A DNA stretch of 46,723 bases from Methanofastidiosum sp. (GTDB taxonomy: Archaea; Methanobacteriota_B; Thermococci; Methanofastidiosales; Methanofastidiosaceae). Position 1 is the first letter of the stretch; every line of letters begins with the position of its first letter. The notes below the pieces were generated by a model. That model was not told where the DNA came from. It searched no databases and saw nothing but the letters and a program-made list of their open reading frames with translations. The position numbers were made by a program, and so were the translations under genes. This document shows positions 34,582 to 43,326 of this stretch, in pieces. The stretch covers positions 1-46,723 of the forward strand of contig JAHKLW010000033.1 in NCBI GenBank assembly GCA_020854815.1, written 5' to 3'.

Positions 34582-35274
34582 ATGGAACCACCGGTAATTG
34601 ATGCAAGGGCACTATACAAGTGCTATACTCTTGGAAATGCTCAGATTCCTATTTTGCGGGGAATAGACCTTACCGTAGAAAAAGGAGAAATTGTCGCTTT
34701 AATGGGGCCATCTGGGTCAGGTAAGAGTACACTTTTGGGGATACTTGGAGGTTTAGACTTACCTACTTCGGGTAAAATACTAATAGATGGAATTGATATA
34801 ACAAGGCTTCCTGAAAGTAAACTTGCAGAGATCAGAGGTAGGAAAATTGGATTCGTTTTCCAGGCATATAATCTCGTTTCAACTCTTACGGCAATTGAAA
34901 ATGTGATGTTACCTGCTTATTTTGTTAAAGGCAAGAAAAAAGATCCTGAAGAGCTTCTTGAGATAGTAGGACTTAGCCACAGAAGGAATAACAAGCCGAA
35001 CGAGATGAGCGGCGGTGAACAGCAAAGAGTAGCTATCGCAAGAGCATTAATAAATAATCCTAAAATTCTTTTCGGTGATGAACCTACGGGTAACTTAGAT
35101 ACTAAGACAGAAGTTAAAATATTAAATCTATTTAAGAGATTAAGGGAAGATTATGGCTCTACTATTTTTTTAGTTACGCATTCTGATGAAGTAGCTAAGA
35201 TCGCCGATCGTATTATTCATATCAGAGATGGAAGATTGGAAAGGGAGACAAATGTTGGAAAAATCAAAAATTAA
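34582..35274 (+). CDS. ABC transporter ATP-binding protein (LolD/MacB type)
   Basis: A 230-residue ATPase with Walker A GPSGSGKST near residue 42, Q-loop VFQAYNLVSTLT, signature MSGGEQQRVAIARAL, Walker B ILFGDEPTGNLD and switch His in VTHSDE. The sequence GLDLPTSGKILIDGIDI and the short length are typical of LolD/FtsE/MacB ATPases that pair with FtsX-like permeases and move lipoproteins, peptides or drive periplasmic machines. The permease gene overlaps its 3' end, so they form one complex. Confidence 0.95.
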   Translation: MEPPVIDARALYKCYTLGNAQIPILRGIDLTVEKGEIVALMGPSGSGKSTLLGILGGLDLPTSGKILIDGIDITRLPESKLAEIRGRKIGFVFQAYNLVSTLTAIENVMLPAYFVKGKKKDPEELLEIVGLSHRRNNKPNEMSGGEQQRVAIARALINNPKILFGDEPTGNLDTKTEVKILNLFKRLREDYGSTIFLVTHSDEVAKIADRIIHIRDGRLERETNVGKIKN

Positions 35275-38239
35275 CATATATTTTAAATATGCTGCAACCT
35301 CCCTTTTAAGAAGAAAACAACGATCTCTTTTTTCTTTACTTGCGATTGCCATAAGTATATCCTCAATAGTGGCAATTAGCCTTATGGGAAATTCTGTCGA
35401 TTACACTCTTCAAAGTAGTGTTAAATACTATTTTGGAGGAGATTTGCGTCTAGATATGGATGCAATTGGCTTTAGAACTGGTGAATTCGACTTCAAAGAA
35501 ACAGAGGAATTTATCATCTCTTTGAGAGATAGGGGTACAATTCAAGATTACACTTATCAGATAGATACTGTTAGAGGAACTGATATCCAAAGAGAGGGCG
35601 TAACTCAGACATTTTTAGGTCTCAGAGGAGTTGAAATAGGGAAATATCCTCTTTATAACGAGATCCCTGTTATTGAACCAGAAGGTGCTAAATTTAATTC
35701 TTTGATAAAAGAACCTTATGACATTGTAGTCAATGACATATTAGTTCAAAATCTTAAATTAAAATTAGGCGATACACTTCCAGTTCTTTCAGATAATGGA
35801 AGAACCGAATTCAAAGTTGTAGGCATAGTAAAAGAAGGAGGAGGAGTTGCAGATATCTTTGGAGTTGGGATAATAAGGCATGAAACGATGCTTGAATTAC
35901 TTAAACTTAATGAAAGAGATGCAACAAGTTTTTTCATAAAAACTCAGAACGATTCATTAATGTATGATGCTGAGAGGTCTTTAAAAACAGAGTTCATTGA
36001 GAGAAATAAATATGATATTAGAGTTAATAATTATGTAGATCAAAATAAAGAAACAATTCAGATATTGAGGCCAGTACTTCAGTTTTTTGGACTTGCAGGT
36101 ATTATAGCATTATTAGTTGGTGCTATAGGCATAATCACAACAATGTTTATTTCAATGAAGGAGAGAAAAAAAGAAATAGGGACAATGAAAGCCGTAGGAA
36201 TTAAAAGTGGAGAAGTACTTAATTTCTTTCTTTTCGAAGCGTTACTTCTAGGTGTTACTGGCAGCCTTTTAGGTGTTATTTTAGGAATTATAATCTCTAC
36301 TCAACTAGTATTAGTCGCCGAGGCATTATTTAATACACCTCTAATTTTAGTAATTGATCCGTTCATTTTAGTATATGGATTTCTAGTGGGCGTGTTTTCA
36401 GTATTGACATTTCAAATTGTTCCCGCGTATATTGGAAGTCAGATTAGGCCAATAATAGTTCTTAAAGACATGGAAGGAGAAAAACCCTTTTATAGGGATT
36501 GGGGATTCATAAAAATAGTATTTATCTCTTTTTTAGTCTTTGGGGGCATACTCTATATTAATTTACGTTCATTATTATTAGTTCTTGGGGTTTATGGATT
36601 AATTCTCTTAATGTTCATTTTCACGATTGTTGCAAGATATATAATTAGATTAGTTTCAAGATTCCCAACATTTAATCTTGTATCTCTAAAGCTAGGCCTG
36701 AGGAGTATAGAACGAAATCATTGGACCGTTGCAACAGCACTTTTGGCAATTGCAATTGGACTTGGAAGTGTTGGGGCAGTATTAACAACTGGTGAAGGAC
36801 TTAAAGATTTTGTAGCCGACGCTTTTTCCTCATTTGCAGACTATGATGTTCAGATAAATGGAATATCCGATTCAAAAATTTCGATAATGGAAGAAAGACT
36901 TTTACTAATGGAAGAAGTAAAAACTATTTATAGAACAACAGATGAATTCTCAGGATTTTCAGTGAATATTAAGGCAGTCAATGGTAAAGATATCTATAGA
37001 TATATTAGTGATTTTACAGAGGAGAAACGTAAACAAGCCGAAGAGGGATGTTTAAATGTAAATATAGGGGGCCGAAATCTTGAACATAATCCTCTTAATC
37101 TGGTAACATTTAGAACAATAAAAGGAAGGCTTCTAGATAAACAAGACATTGGAAAAAACAGAATAATCGTGTCAACTAGATGTGTAGAGACATTTGGGTT
37201 TGATGTAGGCGATAAGATTACATTTGAATTTAATGATTACAATGTTGACATGGAGATTGTTGGAGTATATTCCCCAAGTTTCCAAGGAGGTGGACCTCCC
37301 TCTTCAAATCTGGGAATTATAACTTCAGTTGAAACTCAAGACAAGATTAGAAGAACATCTTCAAATAAACAATTTAATATTTTAGAGATAAATAACCTCA
37401 GTCTAAAGGATTATGTTTCTGTATTGCCTCCGTCTCAAGCTAAATTCATTCCAATTTTCTCAAATCCAAAAGCGAATATAGTCGGTTTAGAATTAGAAAA
37501 TGAATTTTTTGGCAGATATGACACAGAAGGCATAATAATATCTACAAAACTGGCACAATCGTTAGGTTTAAAGAAAGGCGACACTTTACTGCTAGAAGAA
37601 AATGATTACAAAAAGATATTTATTATTCGGGAAATTAGAGAGGGACCATTCAATAAGGATGCGGAGATTATCATTCCCTACAAGGCTTTAGAAAGAACAT
37701 TTCCAGATATATATTCCTATACCCTCAATGTAATTGCAAAAGAAGGACAGTTAGAATCTTTATCTAAAAAAACTAAATCAATGTTTGCGCCTGACTATTA
37801 CGTGTTTGAATCTTCAGAAGTGTTGTCGATAGTAAATAGATTAATAGATCAAGTAGTTATTCCTATATCTTTGCTTGCATCATTTTCTCTTTTTGTCGCA
37901 ATAATTGTAATATCTAATACAATGTATCTCTCTATACTTGATAGAAAGAGAGAAATAGGCATAATGAAAGCAATCGGGGCAAGTAATCTTACGGTGTTAA
38001 AGAATCTTGCAGTTGAAAATCTGGCAATAGGTACAATAGGGGGAATCCTTTCTTTAGTAATTCTATACATGGCTTTCGTAGGATTATCTTTAATCTTACA
38101 GATTGGTAACATTCCTATTAGTTTTGCCATATTGATGGGCATATTCACCTTATCCCTCGTTGTTTCTGTCTTAGCGTCAATCATACCGGCGTACAACACT
38201 TCAAAAATAAGACCCTTATCTGTTCTAAGATATGAATAA
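35252..38239 (+). CDS. FtsX-like ABC permease with two extracytoplasmic domains
   Basis: A 995-residue permease. A helix near 26-46 is followed by a MacB-type periplasmic-like domain (about 50-270), three helices with the FtsX core ISMKERKKEIGTMKAVG (about 280-400), further helices, a second soluble domain (about 500-850), and a second FtsX core SILDRKREIGIMKAIG with three helices. It thus has a duplicated FtsX architecture on one chain. I chose ATG 35252 (MLEKSKINIY) because GGGAG lies 4 nt before it; an ATG at 35228 is also in frame. It overlaps the ATPase gene by 23 nt. Substrate unknown. Confidence 0.92.
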   Translation: MLEKSKINIYFKYAATSLLRRKQRSLFSLLAIAISISSIVAISLMGNSVDYTLQSSVKYYFGGDLRLDMDAIGFRTGEFDFKETEEFIISLRDRGTIQDYTYQIDTVRGTDIQREGVTQTFLGLRGVEIGKYPLYNEIPVIEPEGAKFNSLIKEPYDIVVNDILVQNLKLKLGDTLPVLSDNGRTEFKVVGIVKEGGGVADIFGVGIIRHETMLELLKLNERDATSFFIKTQNDSLMYDAERSLKTEFIERNKYDIRVNNYVDQNKETIQILRPVLQFFGLAGIIALLVGAIGIITTMFISMKERKKEIGTMKAVGIKSGEVLNFFLFEALLLGVTGSLLGVILGIIISTQLVLVAEALFNTPLILVIDPFILVYGFLVGVFSVLTFQIVPAYIGSQIRPIIVLKDMEGEKPFYRDWGFIKIVFISFLVFGGILYINLRSLLLVLGVYGLILLMFIFTIVARYIIRLVSRFPTFNLVSLKLGLRSIERNHWTVATALLAIAIGLGSVGAVLTTGEGLKDFVADAFSSFADYDVQINGISDSKISIMEERLLLMEEVKTIYRTTDEFSGFSVNIKAVNGKDIYRYISDFTEEKRKQAEEGCLNVNIGGRNLEHNPLNLVTFRTIKGRLLDKQDIGKNRIIVSTRCVETFGFDVGDKITFEFNDYNVDMEIVGVYSPSFQGGGPPSSNLGIITSVETQDKIRRTSSNKQFNILEINNLSLKDYVSVLPPSQAKFIPIFSNPKANIVGLELENEFFGRYDTEGIIISTKLAQSLGLKKGDTLLLEENDYKKIFIIREIREGPFNKDAEIIIPYKALERTFPDIYSYTLNVIAKEGQLESLSKKTKSMFAPDYYVFESSEVLSIVNRLIDQVVIPISLLASFSLFVAIIVISNTMYLSILDRKREIGIMKAIGASNLTVLKNLAVENLAIGTIGGILSLVILYMAFVGLSLILQIGNIPISFAILMGIFTLSLVVSVLASIIPAYNTSKIRPLSVLRYE

Positions 38240-38243
38240 TAAA

Positions 38244-38294
38244 TTGTCCAGTACCATCTGGACAAAACCAAGATAACCGAAAATCTTATAAATG
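38244..38294 (+). promoter_or_regulatory. Heat-shock operon promoter with a perfect palindrome
   Basis: TTGTCCAG-TACCAT-CTGGACAA at 38244-38265 is a perfect inverted repeat with 8-bp arms and a 6-bp spacer. The TATA-like CTTATAAATG follows at 38285-38294 and the SD AGGTGA at 38313-38318. The repeat begins 5 nt after the permease stop, but no U-tract follows, so an operator is more likely than a terminator. Confidence 0.55.
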
Positions 38295-38325
38295 GATTGA
38301 TTAGATTAACTTCAGGTGAACTTAA

Positions 38326-38771
38326 GTGGCCGTTTCACGAAGCTGTCCAATGCGAATAGTTGTCAGAGATTTAGATGCGCCGTTTGACGATTCTCCAGTA
38401 GAATACATGAAATGTGTTTGTGAGTCTTTAGGAATTGTTACTGGCAGGGATGTAAACAAGACAGCAATTACAGTATTTAGGGCGATAATTGAAAAATCAG
38501 CCATCGATATGGCATTTCAAGTACAGATTTGGCGGAAGAACTCTCGATGTCTCGTGGAGCCGTTATCAATCAACTCAACAAGCTAATTGAATGTGGCCTT
38601 ATAAGAAAAAGTGGAAGAAATTATACTCTCCGAGGTGGAAATCTAACTAGAACAATGATGGAGATTAGAGGGAATTTTGATAGACTCTTTGAACGACTAG
38701 AGAAAGCTGCAACCTATATGGACAATTGCTTTGGCTTCCCAAGGGAGAATAGAATCTATAAAAAATTATAG
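38326..38771 (+). pseudogene. Winged-helix regulator of the heat-shock operon, frameshifted
   Basis: Two overlapping frames give one protein of about 148 residues. Frame 1 starts at GTG 38326 (SD AGGTGA, 7 nt away) and reads MRIVVRDLDAPFDDSPVEYM through TAITVFRAIIEK. The other frame then reads ISHRYGISSTDLAEELSMSR followed by GAVINQLNKLIECGLI, a clear winged-helix DNA-binding motif, and ends with a helical segment near FDRLFERLEKA. Adding one A to the A run at 38492-38496 joins them cleanly. It is the first gene before grpE-dnaK-dnaJ and so is the natural candidate for the operon's regulator. A base-calling error in the A run is a serious alternative to real loss. Confidence 0.78.
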
Positions 38772-38779
38772 GTGTTGTA

Positions 38780-39322
38780 ATGGCAGAAGAAAATGAAATA
38801 CTTGAGAATAATGAAGACAAAATCACTGAACTAGAAAAAAAAATATCTCAACTTGAGGACCAGCTTTCCCAAAATGAATCAAAGTTAAAGGAAACTTTTG
38901 AAAGACTATTAAGAAGCGAAGCAGATTTTCAGAATCTTAAAAAAAGAACGGAAAAAGAAAAAGACGATACAAGAAAATATGCTCTACAGGATGTAATAAT
39001 GGGAATTTTAAACGTGCTTGATCATATAGAAAGAGGAATAAAAGTCTATAAAGACTCAGAGAAAGATATTTTAGACAGGGGAGAAGTGCTGAAAGGAATG
39101 GAACTTATATACAAAGATCTAAGGGATGTACTCAGTACTCATGGACTATGTGAGATTGAATGTGTAGGCAAAGAATTTGACCCATACTACCACGAAGCTT
39201 TGGCCACAACTTGTTCAGAAGAGACTGAGGATAATACAGTAGTGGAAGAATTTCAAAAAGGATATATTTTAAATGATAGGGTCATAAGACCTTCAAGAGT
39301 TAAAGTAACAAAAAATGAATAA
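38780..39322 (+). CDS. grpE: GrpE nucleotide exchange factor
   Basis: A 180-residue GrpE: a long N-terminal coiled coil (about 10-60, ITELEKKISQLEDQLSQNES), the dimer helix RSEADFQNLKKRTEKEKDD, ILNVLDHIERG, and the C-terminal beta wing ending VEEFQKGYILNDRVIRPSRV. It releases ADP from DnaK. AGGTGTTGTA precedes the ATG. The gene lies 8 nt after the regulator and 35 nt before dnaK, in the order usual for archaeal heat-shock loci. Confidence 0.95.
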   Translation: MAEENEILENNEDKITELEKKISQLEDQLSQNESKLKETFERLLRSEADFQNLKKRTEKEKDDTRKYALQDVIMGILNVLDHIERGIKVYKDSEKDILDRGEVLKGMELIYKDLRDVLSTHGLCEIECVGKEFDPYYHEALATTCSEETEDNTVVEEFQKGYILNDRVIRPSRVKVTKNE

Positions 39323-39357
39323 TTAATATGGTATTATATAAAATGAGGTGAATTATA

Positions 39358-41268
39358 ATGGGAAAAGTATTAGGAATTGATTTAGGAACAACAAATTCAT
39401 GTATGGCCATAATAGATAAAGGTCAACCTCTTGTCATACCCAACGCAGAAGGTGGAAGAACTACTCCGTCCGTTGTGGGCGTTTCATCAAAAAGTGAATG
39501 GTTGGTAGGCAGAGTGGCAAAGAATCAGATTGTTTCAAATCCAGAAAACACTGCCTATTCAGTTAAAAGATTTATTGGCAGAAGGTATGATGAAGTTGAC
39601 AGTGAAAAAAAGATTATCCAGTATACAATAAAATCAGGAAATAATCAGGAAGTAAGAATAGTTCTTGGTGGAAAGGATTATACTCCTGAAGAACTTTCTG
39701 CAAAAATCCTTAGTAAACTTAAAGATGATGCAGAAGCATATCTTGGAGAAAAAATCACTGAAGCCGTTATCACTGTTCCCGCTTACTTCAATGATTCTCA
39801 AAGAAAAGCAACAAAAGATGCCGGAGAAATAGCCGGACTTAAAGTCTTAAGAATTATCAATGAACCTACGGCAGCAACTCTTGCGTACGGCCTTGATAAA
39901 CAGGAAGAGCAAACTGTCCTCGTTTATGACCTCGGAGGGGGTACCTTTGATGTTTCAATTCTTGAAATAGGCGAAGGAGTATTTGAGGTAAAATCTACAA
40001 ATGGCGATACTCATTTGGGCGGTGACGATTGGGATCAGCGCGTAGTCGAATGGTTAGTTGAAGAATACAAAAAACAATATGGAAAAGATATAACTAAAGA
40101 CAAAATGGCTATGCAAAGATTAAAAGAAGCTGCTGAAAAGGCAAAAATTGAATTGTCTGGATTAGCTGAAACCTCTATTAACTTACCATATTTAACTGCA
40201 GACGAAACTGGGCCAAAACACTTAGAAGTGTCTTTATCTAGATCTAAATTTGAAGCAATGACAAAGGATCTCATCGATAGAACAATGAAACCAATCCAAC
40301 AAGCAATGACTGATGCCAAGGTAGAACCAGAAGACATTGATTCTATATTACTTGTAGGTGGATCAACAAGAATGCCCCAAGTATATAACTATGTAAAACA
40401 GTACTTTGCCAAAGAACCGAGAAGAGACATAAATCCTGATGAGTGTGTGGCAATTGGTGCAGGAATTCAAGGTGGGGTATTAAAAGGGGAAGTAAAGGAT
40501 GTACTTCTTCTAGACGTCACGCCATTATCCCTAGGAATCGAAACTTTAGGAGGAGTATTCACTAAATTGATTGATAGAAATACAACTATACCTACAAAGA
40601 AAAGTGAAGTTTTCTCAACAGCTACAGATAATCAATCTTCAGTAGAAATACACGTACTTCAGGGAGAAAGACCAATAGCGGCAAACAACCATACTCTTGG
40701 TAAATTTACTCTAAGCGGTATACCACCTTCTCCGAGGGGTGTACCTCAAATAGAAGTTACATTTGATATTGATGCAAATGGAATTCTAAATGTCACAGCT
40801 AAGGACAAGGGAACCGGAAAAGAACAGAGCATTACAATACAAGCATCGGCCAATTTATCCAAGAATGAAATAGAAAATCTAAAAAAAGAAGCCGAAGCGA
40901 ATGCACAAGAAGACACTAAAAAGAAAGAATTAGTAGAAGCAAGAAATCAGGCAGATACTGTGGTATATACAACTGAAAAGGCAATAAAAGATTTTGCAGA
41001 TAAAATAGATTCATCAAAGAAATCCGAATTAGAAGCGTTAATCACTGAATTAAAGAATTCCATGAATGGTGATAATCCTCAGGAAATAAATGAAAAAACA
41101 GAGAAACTATCCAAAGCAATGTACGAAATAAGTGCTAAGATTTATCAACAGACACAAAGCTCTCAAGAACAGCCAAGCGAGGAACCAAAAACTGAAGGTC
41201 AAACTAATGCAGGCGATAACGTTTACGATGCTGATTTTGAAGTAACAGACGAAGATAAAAAAGATTAA
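39358..41268 (+). CDS. dnaK: DnaK (Hsp70) chaperone
   Basis: A 636-residue Hsp70 with the ATPase domain starting [17 protein letters not shown] and phosphate loops [16 protein letters not shown] and [13 protein letters not shown]. The linker [19 protein letters not shown] and the substrate-binding domain follow, with a disordered Gln/Glu tail ending [15 protein letters not shown]. The latter is a bacterial-type C-terminus. The sequence is bacterial-like throughout, in line with acquisition of Hsp70 by mesophilic archaea. GAGGTGA gives a strong SD. Confidence 0.98.
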   Translation: MGKVLGIDLGTTNSCMAIIDKGQPLVIPNAEGGRTTPSVVGVSSKSEWLVGRVAKNQIVSNPENTAYSVKRFIGRRYDEVDSEKKIIQYTIKSGNNQEVRIVLGGKDYTPEELSAKILSKLKDDAEAYLGEKITEAVITVPAYFNDSQRKATKDAGEIAGLKVLRIINEPTAATLAYGLDKQEEQTVLVYDLGGGTFDVSILEIGEGVFEVKSTNGDTHLGGDDWDQRVVEWLVEEYKKQYGKDITKDKMAMQRLKEAAEKAKIELSGLAETSINLPYLTADETGPKHLEVSLSRSKFEAMTKDLIDRTMKPIQQAMTDAKVEPEDIDSILLVGGSTRMPQVYNYVKQYFAKEPRRDINPDECVAIGAGIQGGVLKGEVKDVLLLDVTPLSLGIETLGGVFTKLIDRNTTIPTKKSEVFSTATDNQSSVEIHVLQGERPIAANNHTLGKFTLSGIPPSPRGVPQIEVTFDIDANGILNVTAKDKGTGKEQSITIQASANLSKNEIENLKKEAEANAQEDTKKKELVEARNQADTVVYTTEKAIKDFADKIDSSKKSELEALITELKNSMNGDNPQEINEKTEKLSKAMYEISAKIYQQTQSSQEQPSEEPKTEGQTNAGDNVYDADFEVTDEDKKD

Positions 41269-41298
41269 TTTATTTTTTCTATTATTTTGAGGTTTTAG
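41269..41298 (+). terminator. T-rich gap between dnaK and dnaJ
   Basis: The 31-nt gap reads TTTATTTTTTCTATTATTTTG before the dnaJ SD (GAGGTTTTAGG). A U-tract of this kind could end part of the transcripts, making dnaJ less abundant than dnaK. Confidence 0.3.
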
Positions 41299-41299
41299 G

Positions 41300-42424
41300 A
41301 TGACTAAAAGAGACTACTACGAAATTCTAGAAATTAATAAAAATGCTAGTGACGATGAAATAAAAAAGTCATACAGAAGACTTGCTAAAAAATATCATCC
41401 TGATCTCAACAAAGGAGATAAAGCAGCTGAAGAAAAATTCAAAGAGATTTCTGAAGCATATGAAATCCTGATGGACAAAAATAAAAAAGCTAACTATGAT
41501 AAATATGGCCATGCAGGGGTAAATAATCAGTTTGGGCGAGAAGGATTTGAATGGAGTAACTTTACTCATTTCTCCGATTTAGAAGACATCTTTGGAGGTG
41601 GCTTTGGAGGAGGAGGTTTTGGGGATTCTATTTTTGACATATTTTTTGGTTCTTCTGGACAAAGAGGAGGAAGTTACCGCCCACAAAGAGGTAGAGATCT
41701 TAAAACAGAGATATCTATAACACTTGAAGAAGCATACACCGGAACAAAAAAATCACTTAAAATGAATAAAGGACTAAAATGTTCTGATTGCCAAGGAACT
41801 GGATCAAAAGGAGGTTCTCCTCCAAAAGTTTGTCCTGCATGTGGAGGCACCGGCAGAGTTCAAGCTAGGAGAGATACAGTTTTTGGCACTTTTGCAACAG
41901 TCACTGCATGCAATACTTGTGGGGGAAGGGGTAAGGTAATTGTAGAAAAATGCCCTAAATGTAGCGGCATTGGCAGTGTGCGTGGAGAAAAAACAATTAG
42001 CATAGACATACCTAAAGGTATTGAAGACGGAAGTACCCTTAGAATATCCCAAGAAGGCGAAATTGGGTCAGTTGGGGCCCCCTCTGGGGATTTATATGTT
42101 GAGATCAAAATTATCCCTCATAGCAAATTCAAGAGAGAAGGCCCAGATTTGATATATTCACAACCAATTGGGATAGCTCAAGCTGCATTAGGCTGCTCAT
42201 TATCCGTACCTACAATTGATGGGAAAGCAAATGTGAAGGTTCCAACAGGAACCCAACCAGAAACTATTTTGAGATTAAAAGGTAAGGGCATGCCTAAAAT
42301 TAGAGGGTTTGGAACAGGCGATCTTCTCGTAAAAATAAAGATTGAAATCCCAAAGAATTTAACCTCAGAAGAAAAAGACATACTGAAAAAATATGCTCAG
42401 GTAAGAAAAGAGAATCTTAATTAA
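41300..42424 (+). CDS. dnaJ: DnaJ (Hsp40) co-chaperone
   Basis: A 374-residue type I DnaJ. The J domain has the HPD motif (KKYHPDLNKGD) near residues 32-35. A Gly/Phe-rich segment (about 90-120) follows, then four CxxCxGxG-type zinc repeats (CSDCQGTG, CPACGGTG, CNTCGGRG, CPKCSGIG), then the C-terminal substrate-binding and dimerisation domains. It delivers unfolded clients to DnaK and stimulates its ATPase. It closes the heat-shock operon. Confidence 0.97.
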   Translation: MTKRDYYEILEINKNASDDEIKKSYRRLAKKYHPDLNKGDKAAEEKFKEISEAYEILMDKNKKANYDKYGHAGVNNQFGREGFEWSNFTHFSDLEDIFGGGFGGGGFGDSIFDIFFGSSGQRGGSYRPQRGRDLKTEISITLEEAYTGTKKSLKMNKGLKCSDCQGTGSKGGSPPKVCPACGGTGRVQARRDTVFGTFATVTACNTCGGRGKVIVEKCPKCSGIGSVRGEKTISIDIPKGIEDGSTLRISQEGEIGSVGAPSGDLYVEIKIIPHSKFKREGPDLIYSQPIGIAQAALGCSLSVPTIDGKANVKVPTGTQPETILRLKGKGMPKIRGFGTGDLLVKIKIEIPKNLTSEEKDILKKYAQVRKENLN

Positions 42425-42504
42425 TTTATTCTCTCCACTTAATTCTATGAGCATCAAAAATACAATTGTAACATTGAAAGCTATAAAATAGAGTATATAC
42501 TTAC

Positions 42505-42540
42505 AGATTAACTAATCTTAGATAATAATAACCTATAAAT
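42505..42540 (+). promoter_or_regulatory. Promoter region of the HAD gene with a short palindrome
   Basis: AGATTA-AC-TAATCT at 42505-42518 is a short perfect palindrome, followed by the TATA-like ACCTATAAAT at 42531-42540. GGGGGAGAAG is the SD for the ATG at 42581. Confidence 0.4.
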
Positions 42541-42580
42541 AGTACAGCAATCAATTGTTATATATATATGGGGGAGAAGA

Positions 42581-42997
42581 ATGACCTATCTTAGAGAGAA
42601 CATTGGCCCTAATGGAAAAAAAACAAGTCCTAGATTACTAGAAGGGTTGAAAAACTTCATTATAGATATTGATGGAGTAATATGTGATGACATACCAAAC
42701 GAAGAGCCAGAAAGGATGGGATCTGCAAATGAGATTCCAAATGCTAAATTAACTATTAATAAATGGTACGATGAAGGTCACATCATTACATTTTTTACCT
42801 CTAGAACAGAAAAAGAGAGAGATGTAACGGTCAAATGGTTAAAAGAACATGAAATCAAATACCATAACATTATTTTTGGTAAACCTAGGGGTGGAAATTA
42901 TCACTATATTGACGATAAAGACATAAGAGCGACAAGATTTGAAGGTAAATTTGGGGAGTTTGTTAAAAAAACTAAAGAAATACAAGTTTTTGAATAA
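42581..42997 (+). CDS. HAD-superfamily phosphatase-like protein
   Basis: A 138-residue protein with the HAD nucleophile motif FIIDIDGVICDD (D29, D31), motif II FFTSRT (T73/S74), motif III Lys101 in FGKPRGGNYHY and motif IV acidic pair D111-D112. The cap is nearly absent, as in small capless HAD phosphatases. The substrate could be a sugar or lipid phosphate. It stands alone, 156 nt after dnaJ, with its own promoter and a strong SD, and is followed by a long gene-free stretch. Confidence 0.82.
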   Translation: MTYLRENIGPNGKKTSPRLLEGLKNFIIDIDGVICDDIPNEEPERMGSANEIPNAKLTINKWYDEGHIITFFTSRTEKERDVTVKWLKEHEIKYHNIIFGKPRGGNYHYIDDKDIRATRFEGKFGEFVKKTKEIQVFE

Positions 42998-43326
42998 ATT
43001 CTTAAAAATATTTTACATTGTACATTTAGAACCTTGGTTCAGCGGTTAATTAGATAACAGAGAATTCCTTGAATATGTTAATTATAAAAGCAAATAAATT
43101 TCCTTAGTTTAATATAAAATATGAAAAAAATATTTTTTTTTGTTCTATTCTTTTTGTATCATTATTATTTTATCTTATAGATTACCCAAATATAGTTATA
43201 ACTAAAATATTCCATAGTTCTTATAAAATAATCTGAATAAAAATAAATAATAGAGATTAATTGTATCCTTTTTTATATCGATCATAGTTAGAAATATTTT
43301 TATATTCTTGTTTCATAAGTACTTAT
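42998..43326. other. 329-bp A/T-rich gap without a gene
   Basis: This stretch has no plausible ORF. It contains a T-run at 43133-43141 and a nearby T-rich segment that may end the HAD transcript. The TATA-like TTTTTATATT at 43297-43306 lies about 25 nt before the next ATG, which therefore looks leaderless. I see no tRNA fold or other recognisable RNA. Confidence 0.5.

Noticed and set aside
38244-38265. Palindrome as a hairpin terminator of the permease gene
   Set aside because: No T-run follows the stem, and it lies directly upstream of a clear TATA box, so an operator is the better reading.
43031-43080. tRNA-like phrase (GGTTCAGCGGTTAATTAGATAAC) in the gap before the CysRS-like gene
   Set aside because: It resembles a D-arm only superficially. 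No acceptor, anticodon or T arm can be paired around it.
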